A stretch of 48,902 nt of DNA, taken from positions 188,979 through 237,880 of the forward strand of contig MKVY01000034.1 of the NCBI GenBank assembly GCA_001899525.1, given 5' to 3'. The DNA is from Rhizobiales bacterium 65-9 (GTDB lineage: Bacteria > Pseudomonadota > Alphaproteobacteria > Rhizobiales > Beijerinckiaceae). Made by a program: the position numbers and the translations under genes. Numbering within the stretch: position 1 is the first letter of the stretch; the number at the start of each line of letters is the position of its first letter. This document shows positions 17,376 to 26,446 of the stretch, piece by piece. A model generated the notes under the pieces. The model was not told the origin of the DNA. It saw only the letters and a list, made by a program, of their open reading frames with translations, and did not search any database.

Positions 17376-18185
17376 TCACCATTCATCGATCCGCGCCGGA
17401 TCGCCTGAGAAGCCCTGCTGCGCCATCGCCCCGCCGATCACGCGAGACCCCAGAGCATCGGGATTCTCCGGCGGACCCGAGAGAATCGCTGCGGCGTGCT
17501 CGTCCGCGCTGTCCTGGGGGCGATAGCCAAGCGCGAAGGCCGCGCCATTGTCGAAGAAACCGCGCGCATTGTTCGAGACGCCATAGACCAGCGCATAACG
17601 CAGATCGGGATGAGCGAGCCCGATCTCGATCAGTTGCGTCAGATCGCGCGGACTGATCCATATGGAGAGGCGGCGGCGATCAATCGGCTTTTCGCCAACG
17701 AAACCGACCCGGATCGCCAAAACTCGCAAGCCCGCCTGATCGGCGAAGAACGCGCCGCACTGCTCGCCGAAAGCTTTTGTGAGTCCGTAGCGGCTGTCCG
17801 GGCGGAGGATCGCTTCCGACCCGAGACGGCGATAGCGCGGATAATGGCCCACGACATGGTGTGAGCTCGTGAATACGACGCGCGGAACGCCCGCTTCCTT
17901 GGCGGCTGCGAACACGTTCCACGCGCCCTGCACATTGCCTGCGATCTGCTGTTCGATCGGCTCTTCCGTCGTGCAGCCGGCGAGATGGATGACGCCGGCG
18001 GCGCCGCGAAAAGCCTGAATCAAAGCCTTTTCGTCGCCGATGTCCGCGACGATCGCGGTCTCTTGCGCGCCCGCGTCGCTGATGGCTGCGCGGTCAAGCA
18101 GAACAAGGCGACGTCTGTCGCGCAGCAACGGCCGGATAGCGGTCCCGACGTGGCCTCCCGCGCCCGTGATGACAATCGTTTCCAT
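17376..18185 (-). CDS. udh: Uronate dehydrogenase-like NAD-dependent epimerase/dehydratase family protein
   Basis: The 269-residue short-chain protein has the NAD-binding GAGGHVG, VIHLAG, serines in TSSHH and the catalytic YGLTK (Tyr133, Lys137). The pattern GHYPRYRRLG, RPDSRYGLTKAFGE, RLSIWISPRDL and YGVSNNARGFFDN closely follows uronate dehydrogenases such as that of Agrobacterium, which oxidise D-galacturonate or D-glucuronate to the aldarolactone. It heads an operon with the enolase-superfamily gene and the ketoglutarate-semialdehyde-type dehydrogenase, which supports that role. No transporter or regulator lies next to it. The assignment rests on recalled motif similarity. Confidence 0.7.
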   Translation of the reverse strand: METIVITGAGGHVGTAIRPLLRDRRRLVLLDRAAISDAGAQETAIVADIGDEKALIQAFRGAAGVIHLAGCTTEEPIEQQIAGNVQGAWNVFAAAKEAGVPRVVFTSSHHVVGHYPRYRRLGSEAILRPDSRYGLTKAFGEQCGAFFADQAGLRVLAIRVGFVGEKPIDRRRLSIWISPRDLTQLIEIGLAHPDLRYALVYGVSNNARGFFDNGAAFALGYRPQDSADEHAAAILSGPPENPDALGSRVIGGAMAQQGFSGDPARIDEW

Positions 18186-18230
18186 CCCGTCGCCTTTTTG
18201 TCGTATGCGCCGGCGATTGTCGCCCGCGTT

Positions 18231-18764
18231 TCAAGCTTGTTGGCGCGCGCGCTCTATCGCCTCCACGATCAGCCGCTTGGCCTCGTCCGCATCGCCCCAC
18301 CCGGCGAATTTCACCCATTTGCCGGGTTCGAGATCCTTGTAGTGCGAGAAGAAGTGCTCGATCTGCCTCCAGGTGATCTCCGGCAGATCGGTATAGTTCT
18401 TCACATGCGCATAGCGCTGCGTCAGCTTCGGCGTCGGCACGGCGAGAATCTTTTCGTCGCCGCCGGCCTCGTCCGTCATCTTGAGAACGCCGATCGGACA
18501 AACGGCGATGACGGCTCCGGCGATGATCGGCCGCGTATTGGCGACGAGCACGTCGCAAGGGTCGCCGTCCTCCGAGAGCGTATGGGGAATGAAGCCGTAA
18601 TTTCCCGGATAGCGCATCGGCGTATAAAGAAAGCGGTCGACCACGAGCGTGCCCGCCTTCTTGTCCATCTCATATTTGATGGGCTCGCCGCCGATCGGGA
18701 CTTCGATGACCACATTGACTTCGTGCGGCGGGTTTTTGCCGATGGCGAGGGCGTCGAGGCGCAT
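18231..18764 (-). CDS. ppa: Inorganic pyrophosphatase (family I)
   Basis: The soluble enzyme hydrolyses pyrophosphate to two phosphates and pulls biosynthetic reactions forward. The 177-residue protein has the family I signature region ([25 protein letters not shown]) with the Mg2+-binding aspartates, [11 protein letters not shown] near the start, and the KYAHVKN-like [13 protein letters not shown]. Length and motifs match bacterial PPases. It stands on its own between the udh operon (45-base gap) and a GNAT gene, all on the minus strand. Confidence 0.98.
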   Translation of the reverse strand: MRLDALAIGKNPPHEVNVVIEVPIGGEPIKYEMDKKAGTLVVDRFLYTPMRYPGNYGFIPHTLSEDGDPCDVLVANTRPIIAGAVIAVCPIGVLKMTDEAGGDEKILAVPTPKLTQRYAHVKNYTDLPEITWRQIEHFFSHYKDLEPGKWVKFAGWGDADEAKRLIVEAIERARQQA

Positions 18765-18860
18765 GGTGATTTCGGGTTGTCTGAGTCCGGAGCCGGCGGC
18801 TAGAGGCCGTCAGGCCCGTCGAGTCAATGGGAAAAGGATATTCCGCGCGGCTTCGAAAGC

Positions 18861-19367
18861 TCAGGGCCAGACATAGGCGACCCGCTCCCGCAGGTCCGTG
18901 CCGAAATGCTCCAGGGCCCGGGCGGCGATTCGCCCTCCCCGCCGCCCGTAGAAAGCGCACGCCCGGTCATTGTCGGCCAGCGCCCAGACCACCAGTCCGG
19001 CGAGCCCCCGCTCGGCCAGCTCGCTTTTCGCCGCCCCGAATAATCTGGAGCCAAAGCCAAGGCCCTGATGGATGGGGTCGAGATAAAGCTCAAAAATTTC
19101 GCCTTCGGCGCGCACCGCCGCCGCGCGGTTGCGCCCCATGCTGGCGTAGCCAGCGATTCGGTCGCCGGTGTCGAGCACCAGCACGAGGCTTCCGCGCGTG
19201 ATCGCGCGTTTCCACCAGAGCGGCCCTCTGCGCTGAACCATGCGCTCCAGATGAGCCCCGGGGATAACCCCCCGATAAGCCTCCCGCCAGGCGGCGTCAT
19301 GGACGGCGGTGATCGCCGCCGCATCGGCGGGTCGGGCAGGTCGGATGGTGAGCGTCAGCGTGGACAT
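18861..19367 (-). CDS. GNAT-family N-acetyltransferase
   Basis: The 168-residue protein shows the GNAT fold: IRPARPADAAAITAVHDAAWREAYRGVIP at the start, GEIFELYLDPIHQGLGFGSRLF as the acetyl-CoA motif A, and DNDRACAFYGRRGGRIAAR as motif B. The substrate is not known. The ATG at 19367 starts where family similarity begins, but the leader just before it is pyrimidine-rich (CCTCCCTCC) with no Shine-Dalgarno. It is divergent from the SOS operon, with the LexA-type box lying in the shared 191-base interval. Confidence 0.8.
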   Translation of the reverse strand: MSTLTLTIRPARPADAAAITAVHDAAWREAYRGVIPGAHLERMVQRRGPLWWKRAITRGSLVLVLDTGDRIAGYASMGRNRAAAVRAEGEIFELYLDPIHQGLGFGSRLFGAAKSELAERGLAGLVVWALADNDRACAFYGRRGGRIAARALEHFGTDLRERVAYVWP

Positions 19368-19531
19368 GGAGGGAGGCTGATCCTCGCGGAGAGTCGCGTC
19401 AAGAATTGACAAGGCGGCGATCGGCTCCGCAGTCCCGCGGCCGGACATCGCCCTGCGCCCAAAGCCAGTTGCCCGCCGTCTTTCGCATCCCTTGCTCGCT
19501 TGACTCTGTCCGGGCGCGATGGAATCGATAA

Positions 19532-19546
19532 GAACATAACAGGAAC
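19532..19546 (+). promoter_or_regulatory. LexA (SOS) box, GAAC-N7-GAAC, in front of imuA
   Basis: Two direct GAAC repeats at 19532-19535 and 19543-19546 are separated by exactly seven bases. This is the alphaproteobacterial LexA operator (GTTC-N7-GTTC read on the other strand). It ends 12 bases before the imuA ATG. A TTGACT at 19500-19505 could be the -35 element, which would put the operator over the transcription start. LexA control of imuA-imuB-dnaE2 is known in related bacteria. Confidence 0.85.
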
Positions 19547-19558
19547 AATTATCGGACG

Positions 19559-20395
19559 ATGTCGACGACGCCCGCCAGCGTTTCGGACAGGATTGTCGGC
19601 TTGCGCGCAATCCTGCGAGACCTCGAACATTCGGCCGCCTCGCCGAATCGGCGCGACAGGATCGCGTCAGGCGATGAGCGGCTCGACGGGTTGCTGGGCG
19701 GCGGCCTCGCCTGCGGCGGCGTGCATGACATCCATGCGCGCGAGGCCGCCGATAGCGGCGCGGCGACAGGATTTGCCTTGGCCTGGGCGGCCCGGGCCCA
19801 GCGCGCCGCGCCCGGCCTCCCGCTGGTCTGGATCACGCAGGCCGCGTCGCGCCAGGAGAACGGCGCGCCTTACGGACCAGGACTTGCCGCTCACGGCCTT
19901 GATCCCGACGCCCTGATCATCGTGCGTCCGGTCACGGTCCGGGAAAGCCTGTGGGCCTTGGAGAAAGCGCTGCGCGCCGGCGCGTCGGCCGCTGCGATCG
20001 CAGAATTCGAAGGCCTTCCAGGCGCTTGCGACCTGACGGCCTCGCGTCGGCTGTTGCTTGCCGCCCAGACCGGCGGAACCCCGGGACTCCTCCTTTTTAT
20101 CGGAAAGGGCGGCAGCGCGACGGGAGCGGCCAGCGCGGCCGCGACGCGCTTCGTGGTGAGCGCCCAGGCAAGCCGCGAGAAATGGGGAACGCCAGGCCAG
20201 GCGGCGTGGCGCGTCGAGATCGTGAAAAACCGGATCGGGCGGACCGGCGAGTGCAGCGTGGAGTGGGATCATGACGTCGCCGCTTTCAGACCATCCCAGC
20301 CTGTCGGATCAGAGACGGTTCTGCGCCGTCGCGTTTCCGACCCTGCCGACGGATCGGCTGCGGCGTCGCGGCCTGCCCTGCGGCGGGCCGGCTGA
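19559..20395 (+). CDS. imuA: ImuA, SOS mutasome RecA-like accessory protein
   Basis: ImuA is a RecA/SulA-related protein that works with ImuB and DnaE2 in damage-induced error-prone DNA synthesis. The 278-residue product shows the DERLDGLLGGGLACGGVHDIHA region and the RLLLAAQTGGTPGLLLF, WRVEIVKNRIGRTGECSVEWD segment that normally closes the family. The last roughly 35 residues after VEWDHDVAAF have no family character and are encoded where the frame overlaps imuB by 125 bases. A LexA-type box ends 12 bases upstream of the ATG. Confidence 0.9.
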   Translation: MSTTPASVSDRIVGLRAILRDLEHSAASPNRRDRIASGDERLDGLLGGGLACGGVHDIHAREAADSGAATGFALAWAARAQRAAPGLPLVWITQAASRQENGAPYGPGLAAHGLDPDALIIVRPVTVRESLWALEKALRAGASAAAIAEFEGLPGACDLTASRRLLLAAQTGGTPGLLLFIGKGGSATGAASAAATRFVVSAQASREKWGTPGQAAWRVEIVKNRIGRTGECSVEWDHDVAAFRPSQPVGSETVLRRRVSDPADGSAAASRPALRRAG

Positions 20396-21848
20396 GCAAC
20401 CTTTCGTTCTTGTTGAGCCGGTGAAAGGCGCGCTCAGGCTGGCCGCCTGTGACGCCAGGGCCGCTTCTCTCGGCCTGAAACCCGGCCTGGCGCTGGCCGA
20501 CGCTCGCGCCATGCAGCCTTCTCTGGCGATCGCCGACGCCGATCCCGGCGCGGACCTCGCGCTCTTGCGCGGGATCGCGGACTGGTGCGGCCGCTGGACC
20601 CCGCTTCTCGCTCTCGATCCGCCGGACGGGATCATCCTCGACATCAGCGGCGCAACCCATCTGTTCGGCGGAGAACGAAGCCTGCGGGACGAGATCGAGA
20701 AGCGATTAAGCGCTCAGGGGTTCGCCGCGCGCGCCGCCATCGCCGCGACGCCGGAGATGGGATGGGCGGCCGCGCGCTTCTCAAACCAGTTGCTGATCCA
20801 GGCCGGGCAAGAGGAAAACGCCTTGCGCCCGTTGCCGCTGGAGGCGCTGCGCGCCGGTCCCGACGTCGCCAGCGCCCTCCGCCGTGTCGGGCTGCGGCGC
20901 GTCGGCGACATCATGTCGCGACCGCGGGCGCCGATCGCAGCCCGGTTCGGACAGCCGCTGCTTGATCGGCTCGACGCAGCATTGGGACGCATACGCTCCC
21001 CGATCGCGGCAAGAGTGGAGACGGCGCCTTACATCGCCGAAAAGCGTTTCTTCGATCCCGTCGTCACTCCGATGGAGATCGAGCGCACGCTCCTGAAACT
21101 GGCGTGCGATCTCTCGACTCTTCTTGCGGCGCATGACGAAGGCGCCCAGCGCATCGAAGCGCTTTTCTTTCGCGTCGACGGGCATGTGCGCCGCATCGTT
21201 GTCGGCGCGAGCCGACCGCTGCGGGAGCCGCACGCGATGGTCCGCCTGCTTCGCGAAAAGCTTTCCCACAGCGGCGATGAAATCGACATCGGCTATGGAT
21301 TCGACGTGGTGCGGCTGTCTGCGCTTGAGGTCGAGAAACGGCCTCAGGGTCAGGTCGATTTCGCCGACGATCAGAACGGAGCTGATGTCGCCCAGCTGAT
21401 CGACACATTGAGCGCGCGCCTTGGCGCGCAAAATGTGACGTGTTTGCAGCCGATCGACAGTCACTGGCCGGAATCAGCCGCAACGATTCGGCCGGCCGTA
21501 GAAAAACGCGATCGTCGCGCCGCCGCGTCATGGCGCATCGCCATGGCTTCTCCGGAAGCTCCGGAGCGTCCGATTCGTCTGTTCGACCGGCCAGAGCCCG
21601 TGGAGGCCATCGCCGCCGTGCCGGATGGCCCGCCGATTCGGTTTCGCTGGAGACGCGTCCTGCACGAGGTGGCGCATGTCGAGGGCCCTGAGCGCATCGC
21701 GGCCGAATGGTGGAAGGCCGCTGGCCCCGCTCGCGATTATTTCCGCGCCGAGGATTCGCGAGGACGCCGTTTCTGGCTGTTTCGTGAAGGTCTGTATGAC
21801 GATGGGACGGAGCCCCCTCGCTGGTTCATGCACGGGCTTTTTGCGTGA
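20271..21848 (+). CDS. imuB: ImuB, inactive Y-family polymerase-like SOS mutasome subunit
   Basis: The 525-residue protein is a Y-family polymerase homologue lacking the catalytic acidic residues. It links ImuA and DnaE2 to the sliding clamp during translesion synthesis. Visible parts are RRFCAVAFPTLPTDRLRRR at the start, LDISGATHLFGG in the palm and LRRVGLRRVGDIMSRPRA (helix-hairpin-helix-like). A RPIRLFDRPEPVE stretch near residue 435 probably includes the clamp-binding motif. The ATG at 20271 has GGAG upstream and lies inside imuA, overlapping by 125 bases. It overlaps dnaE2 by four bases (ATGA). Confidence 0.93.
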   Translation: MTSPLSDHPSLSDQRRFCAVAFPTLPTDRLRRRGLPCGGPAEQPFVLVEPVKGALRLAACDARAASLGLKPGLALADARAMQPSLAIADADPGADLALLRGIADWCGRWTPLLALDPPDGIILDISGATHLFGGERSLRDEIEKRLSAQGFAARAAIAATPEMGWAAARFSNQLLIQAGQEENALRPLPLEALRAGPDVASALRRVGLRRVGDIMSRPRAPIAARFGQPLLDRLDAALGRIRSPIAARVETAPYIAEKRFFDPVVTPMEIERTLLKLACDLSTLLAAHDEGAQRIEALFFRVDGHVRRIVVGASRPLREPHAMVRLLREKLSHSGDEIDIGYGFDVVRLSALEVEKRPQGQVDFADDQNGADVAQLIDTLSARLGAQNVTCLQPIDSHWPESAATIRPAVEKRDRRAAASWRIAMASPEAPERPIRLFDRPEPVEAIAAVPDGPPIRFRWRRVLHEVAHVEGPERIAAEWWKAAGPARDYFRAEDSRGRRFWLFREGLYDDGTEPPRWFMHGLFA

Positions 21849-24800
21849 TGCCTGACCGTCGTCGCGAAGAGCAACGAAAAACAGAGGCGGAAACAGAGGA
21901 GGGGCCTCCTCGCTATACCGCCGCGACGCGCTATGCGGAGCTGGCCGTCACCACGAACTTCTCCTTTCTGCGCGGCGGCTCGCATCCAGACGAGTTTGTC
22001 GCTCAGGCGGCTCTGCTTGATCTCGACGGCGTCGGCGTCGCCGATCGCAACACGCTGGCCGGCGTCGTGCGCGCCTACAGCGCGCTCCGGGAATGGGGCC
22101 GGCTGGAAAAGGAACGGGCGGAAATGGCTAGCCGAAGCGATCCTTCTTCGGTCAAACCGCCGCTTTTCAGCAAGCTGCGCTTTCTGGTCGGCTGTCGTCT
22201 TGTGTTTATGGACGGCGCGCCGGACATCATCGCCTATCCCGTCGATCGCGCCGCATATGGACGTCTCGCCCGTCTTCTCACGATCGGGAACCGGCGCGCG
22301 CTCAAGGGAGAATGTCATCTTTCCATCTCCGACCTGCTCGCGCACGCGGCGGGATTACAACTCATCATCATGGAGGATTCGACCAGCGATCACGAAGCGA
22401 AGAACAGTGACTCGCATGCGGATAGACGCGCCGCCGCTCACAAACCACGCGACCAGAGCCCATTTCCCGCGCGCGGAAATCTTTCTGGCGATGCGTCGGG
22501 GAGAAATCAGGTCGATTCATCCTCAACCAACATTCTCCCTTTCATTCGTCCTGAAATGAAAGAGCGGTCTGATTCAAAAAACAGCGGTTTGAATGACATG
22601 AGGTCGCTGGCGAAGCGGCTGGGCAGCGCCGGCGCTTCGGTCTGGCTCGGAATCACGGCGCTCTATGGCGCTTCCCGCCAGAAACGTTTCCGCGAGCGCG
22701 TGGCGCTGGGCCAGGCGCTGAACATCCCGTTGATCGCCGTCAATGACGTTCTTTACCATCGTCACGACCGGCGCGCCTTGCAGGATGTGCTGACCTGCGT
22801 GCGCCACGGCGCGACTCTGGATCAGATCGGCCGCCGCCTCGAAGCCAACGCCGAGCGCCATCTGAAGCATGGCGATGAAATGGCGCGTCTTTTCAGGGAG
22901 GCGCCGGAGGCTGTCGCTGAAACAATCCGTTTCGTCGAGCGCATCGGGTTTTCGCTCGACCAGCTGCGCTATGAATATCCGGAAGAAAGAAGGGACGGAT
23001 TTTCCGACGCGCAAAGCGCGCTGGAGCATTTCGTGGAAACGGGCGCGAAACGCCGTTATCCTGACGGCGTTCCCGACAAAGTGCGCAAGGCCCTGGTCGA
23101 CGAGTTTTCCCTCATCCGGGAGAAGAACTACGCATCCTATTTCCTGACCGTTCATCGGATCGTCGAACATGCGCGGGACGAGGGCATTCTGTGCCAGGGC
23201 CGGGGATCGGCCGCGAATTCATCCATCTGTTATTGTCTGGGTATTACTGAAATCGATCCGGCCAAGAACCAGCTCCTGTTCGCGCGATTCCTTTCAGCCG
23301 AGCGGAACGAGCCGCCCGACATCGACGTCGATTTCGAGCACTCCCGGCGCGAAGAGGTCATGCAGTATATTTACAAGGAATATCGCCTCGATCATGTCGG
23401 CATCGCCGCCAGCGTCATCCGCTATCGCACGCGATCGGCGCTGCGGGATGTCGGCAAGGCTTTCGGCCTGTCGGAAGACGCCGTATCGGCGCTGTCCGGC
23501 GCGGTGGGCGGCTGGTGGGACAAGGAAATCCCGACGGAGGAGCTGAAGCGCATCGGTCTGGATCCGGACGATTCCCGCCTGTCGCAAACGCTGAAGCTGG
23601 CTGGCGAGCTTCATGGCTTTCCGCGCCATTTGTCGCAGCACACCGGCGGATTCGTCATAGCGCGATCGCGCCTCGACGAGATCGTTCCGATCCAGAAGGC
23701 GGCGATGAAGGACCGTTATGTCGTCGAATGGGACAAGAACGATCTGGAAGCGTTGCGCATGATGAAGGTGGATTGCCTTGCTCTCGGCATGCTCACCTGT
23801 CTGAAAGGATGCTTCGACCTGCTCGATCAGCATTACGCAGATCCGGAGAATAAAACCATCAACGATATCGCTTCGATCCCGCAGGATGACGAGGCGGTTT
23901 ATCGCATGATCCGGCGCGCCGACACGCTCGGCGTTTTTCAGATCGAAAGCCGGGCGCAGATGTCGATGCTGCCGCGCCTGAAGCCCAAGGTGTTTTACGA
24001 TCTCGTGATCGAGGTCGCCATCGTCCGGCCCGGCCCCATTCAGGGAGACATGGTGCATCCCTACTTGCGGCGGAGAGAAAACAAGGAGCCCGTCAAATAT
24101 CCTTCCAAGGAATTGAAAGAAGTCCTTGTGAGAACGTTGGGAGTGCCGCTGTTCCAGGAACAGGCGATGCAGATCGCGATTGTAGGCGCGGGCTTCACAG
24201 CCGCCGAAGCCGACCAGCTGCGCCGCGCGATGGCGACCTTCAAGCGCGTCGGAACGATCAAGAGCCTGTCCGATAAATTCATCTCGGGCATGATCGAGAA
24301 TGGATACAAACGCGATTTCGCGGAAAGCTGCTTTCGCCAGATTCAGGGATTCGGCGAATATGGCTTCCCTGAAAGCCATGCGGCCAGCTTCGCGCTTCTC
24401 GTTTATGCGTCGAGTTGGTTCAAATGCTTTTATCCCGACATTTTCGCATGCGCGCTCCTGAATGCGCAGCCGATGGGGTTCTACGCGCCAGCGCAGATCA
24501 TTCGCGATCTTCGCGATCATGGCGTGGAGGTGCGCGAGATCGACATCAACAAGTCGGGCTGGGATCATACGCTGGAAGGAGACAAGGAACGAAGCTTCTA
24601 TTCCGCCGATCGTATCCATGCGCTGCATGTCGATATGAAGCGGGATATTCGCAGCCGCTGCGCGCTGCGCGTCGGCTTCCGGCAGATCAAGAGCCTGTCA
24701 GAAACGGACGCCGGGAAATTGATCGCCGCCCGCGGCGCCGGCTATGATTCGGTTCGGGATCTCTGGCTGCGCGCGGAGCTGTCGCGCGAAGCTCTCGAAC

Positions 24801-25570
24801 GACTGGCCGACGCCGATGCTTTTCGCTCGATCGGCCTTGATCGCCGACAGGCGCTATGGGCCGTGAAGGCTTTGCGGCGCTCGGGAGACAAGGAAGACCT
24901 TCCTTTGCTGGCCTTGATCTCCGCGACGGACATGGAGCCGGACGCCCATCTTCCGCCCATGCCGCTGGGCGCGCATGTGGTCGAGGATTACCGCCATCTC
25001 GGTCTGTCTCTGAAGGCTCACCCGGTTTCTTTCGTGCGGCGGCGGCTGGAGCGGCGAAACATTTCACCCTGCGAGGCGACGCGGTCCTCCCCGTCGGGCC
25101 GAGGCATGACCGTAGCCGGGCTCGTGCTGGTGCGGCAGCGACCCGGCTCCGCCAAGGGCGTGATTTTCATGACGTTGGAGGATGAAACCGGGATCGCCAA
25201 CATCATCGTCTGGCCGCCGGTGTTCGAGCGTTATCGGCCAGCCGTCCTTGGCGCGCGGCTGGTCGCCGTGCGCGGCCGCTTGCAGAACGTTTCCGATGTT
25301 GCCCACATCATCGCCGAGCATATCGAGGATCTGTCTCCTTTCGCGGACGCCATCGCGGAGTCGGCTGGCGCGCTCGAGCCGCCTTACGCGCGGGCGGACG
25401 AAGTCAAACATCCTGTCGAAAGCGGTTCGCGCTCGGGACATTCCGGGCGATGGCGCGAGGGGGCGATCAGCCTTGGCGTCGAACCGCCGGAGCAGGCCGC
25501 AGATCTCGTGGAGCGGATGAAGACGGGCGTGGTCCGCCAGGCGCTGCCGAAGGGACGCAACTTCCATTGA
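21845..25570 (+). CDS. dnaE2: Error-prone DNA polymerase III alpha subunit DnaE2
   Basis: DnaE2 (ImuC) is the catalytic polymerase of the SOS mutasome. The 1241-residue protein has an N-terminal PHP domain (YAELAVTTNFSFLRGGSHP), the C-family palm with catalytic aspartates in PPDIDVDFEH (Asp492, Asp494, Asp496), QGRGSAANS, the fingers with FPESHAASFALLVYASSW, and a C-terminal OB domain (TVAGLVLVRQRPGSAKG). It is about 100 residues longer than I expect for the family. Most of the excess is a hydrophilic Ser/Asp/Lys-rich insertion at about residues 177-252 within the PHP region, encoded by lower-GC DNA. The ATG overlaps the imuB stop, so translation is coupled. Confidence 0.96.
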   Translation: MMPDRRREEQRKTEAETEEGPPRYTAATRYAELAVTTNFSFLRGGSHPDEFVAQAALLDLDGVGVADRNTLAGVVRAYSALREWGRLEKERAEMASRSDPSSVKPPLFSKLRFLVGCRLVFMDGAPDIIAYPVDRAAYGRLARLLTIGNRRALKGECHLSISDLLAHAAGLQLIIMEDSTSDHEAKNSDSHADRRAAAHKPRDQSPFPARGNLSGDASGRNQVDSSSTNILPFIRPEMKERSDSKNSGLNDMRSLAKRLGSAGASVWLGITALYGASRQKRFRERVALGQALNIPLIAVNDVLYHRHDRRALQDVLTCVRHGATLDQIGRRLEANAERHLKHGDEMARLFREAPEAVAETIRFVERIGFSLDQLRYEYPEERRDGFSDAQSALEHFVETGAKRRYPDGVPDKVRKALVDEFSLIREKNYASYFLTVHRIVEHARDEGILCQGRGSAANSSICYCLGITEIDPAKNQLLFARFLSAERNEPPDIDVDFEHSRREEVMQYIYKEYRLDHVGIAASVIRYRTRSALRDVGKAFGLSEDAVSALSGAVGGWWDKEIPTEELKRIGLDPDDSRLSQTLKLAGELHGFPRHLSQHTGGFVIARSRLDEIVPIQKAAMKDRYVVEWDKNDLEALRMMKVDCLALGMLTCLKGCFDLLDQHYADPENKTINDIASIPQDDEAVYRMIRRADTLGVFQIESRAQMSMLPRLKPKVFYDLVIEVAIVRPGPIQGDMVHPYLRRRENKEPVKYPSKELKEVLVRTLGVPLFQEQAMQIAIVGAGFTAAEADQLRRAMATFKRVGTIKSLSDKFISGMIENGYKRDFAESCFRQIQGFGEYGFPESHAASFALLVYASSWFKCFYPDIFACALLNAQPMGFYAPAQIIRDLRDHGVEVREIDINKSGWDHTLEGDKERSFYSADRIHALHVDMKRDIRSRCALRVGFRQIKSLSETDAGKLIAARGAGYDSVRDLWLRAELSREALERLADADAFRSIGLDRRQALWAVKALRRSGDKEDLPLLALISATDMEPDAHLPPMPLGAHVVEDYRHLGLSLKAHPVSFVRRRLERRNISPCEATRSSPSGRGMTVAGLVLVRQRPGSAKGVIFMTLEDETGIANIIVWPPVFERYRPAVLGARLVAVRGRLQNVSDVAHIIAEHIEDLSPFADAIAESAGALEPPYARADEVKHPVESGSRSGHSGRWREGAISLGVEPPEQAADLVERMKTGVVRQALPKGRNFH

Positions 25571-25597
25571 TCCCGGCGAGCCTGTATTCCGCCGGTC

Positions 25598-26380
25598 ATG
25601 GCTGAGCGTCCGCCGGACAGGCTTCCCCTGTCCGTCTTCATCATCGCCTTCAACGAGGCTGACCGCATCGGCCGCACCCTCGACGCCGTGGCGGACCTTG
25701 TCGATGAGATCGTCGTCGTCGATTCCCATTCCGCCGATCAGACGCGCGCGATCGCCGCCGCCCGCGGCGCGCGGGTGATCGAGCGGGACTGGCCCGGCTA
25801 CGGCTTGCAGAAGGGCTTCGCCCAGGACCAGTGCCGCAATCTCTGGGTGCTAAATCTCGACGCCGACGAAGTCGTCACTTCCGAGCTGGCCGCCGAAATA
25901 CGCGCCCTCTTCGCCAAGGGCGAGCCGCCGCTCGACGGATATGTCCTTCGCCAGACGGACATTCTGCCGGGCGAGGCTGAGCTGCCGAAATTCGCCTCCT
26001 CGCTGGACTTCATCCGCCTCTATCGCTCGGACCGAGGGCGCTACGCGATATCGCCGGTCCATGACGTGGTCGACATGGCGCCGGGCGCGCGCGTCGGCCG
26101 TCTCAAGGCGCCCCTGCTGCATTTCGGCGTCCGCTCGATCGAGGATCAGCGCGCCAAGCTGCTGCGCTACGCCCGGGCCCAGGTGGCCGATCTCGTCGCC
26201 CGGGGCCGCCGCATGCCGCGCTGGCGTCTGCCGCTGGAATTTCCGGCGGCCTTTTTCCGCGCCTACGTCCTGCGCCGCTACTGCCTGCGCGGAAAGACCG
26301 GCTTTCAGGTCGCCGTGAACTATGCCGTCTATCGACGCGCCCGCATCCTCATGGCCTTGCAAGCGCAAAGCCGGACATGA
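25598..26380 (+). CDS. Family 2 glycosyltransferase, WaaE/KdtX-like
   Basis: The 260-residue protein is a GT2 glycosyltransferase of the lipopolysaccharide core type. It shows LSVFIIAFNEADRIGRTL, DEIVVVDSHSADQT and the metal-binding LNLDADEVV (DxD-like), followed by the acceptor region RLYRSDRGRYAISPVHDVV and a C-terminal amphipathic part (FPAAFFRAYVLRRYCLRGKTGF) common in WaaE-type enzymes. It probably adds a sugar to inner-core LPS at the cytoplasmic face of the membrane. It starts 27 bases after dnaE2 and is followed on the same strand by a phosphatase gene. Confidence 0.85.
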   Translation: MAERPPDRLPLSVFIIAFNEADRIGRTLDAVADLVDEIVVVDSHSADQTRAIAAARGARVIERDWPGYGLQKGFAQDQCRNLWVLNLDADEVVTSELAAEIRALFAKGEPPLDGYVLRQTDILPGEAELPKFASSLDFIRLYRSDRGRYAISPVHDVVDMAPGARVGRLKAPLLHFGVRSIEDQRAKLLRYARAQVADLVARGRRMPRWRLPLEFPAAFFRAYVLRRYCLRGKTGFQVAVNYAVYRRARILMALQAQSRT

Positions 26381-26446
26381 CGCGCCATGCAGCCGGAATC
26401 ACGCCGACGCCTTGCTAGCCGTCCATCGAACGATTAGCTCTCCCCG

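Noticed and set aside
15467-17656. A 729-codon open frame antisense to the aldehyde dehydrogenase and enolase-superfamily genes
   Set aside because: Composition is low-complexity and charged, no motif is recognised, and the opposite strand encodes proteins with intact active sites.
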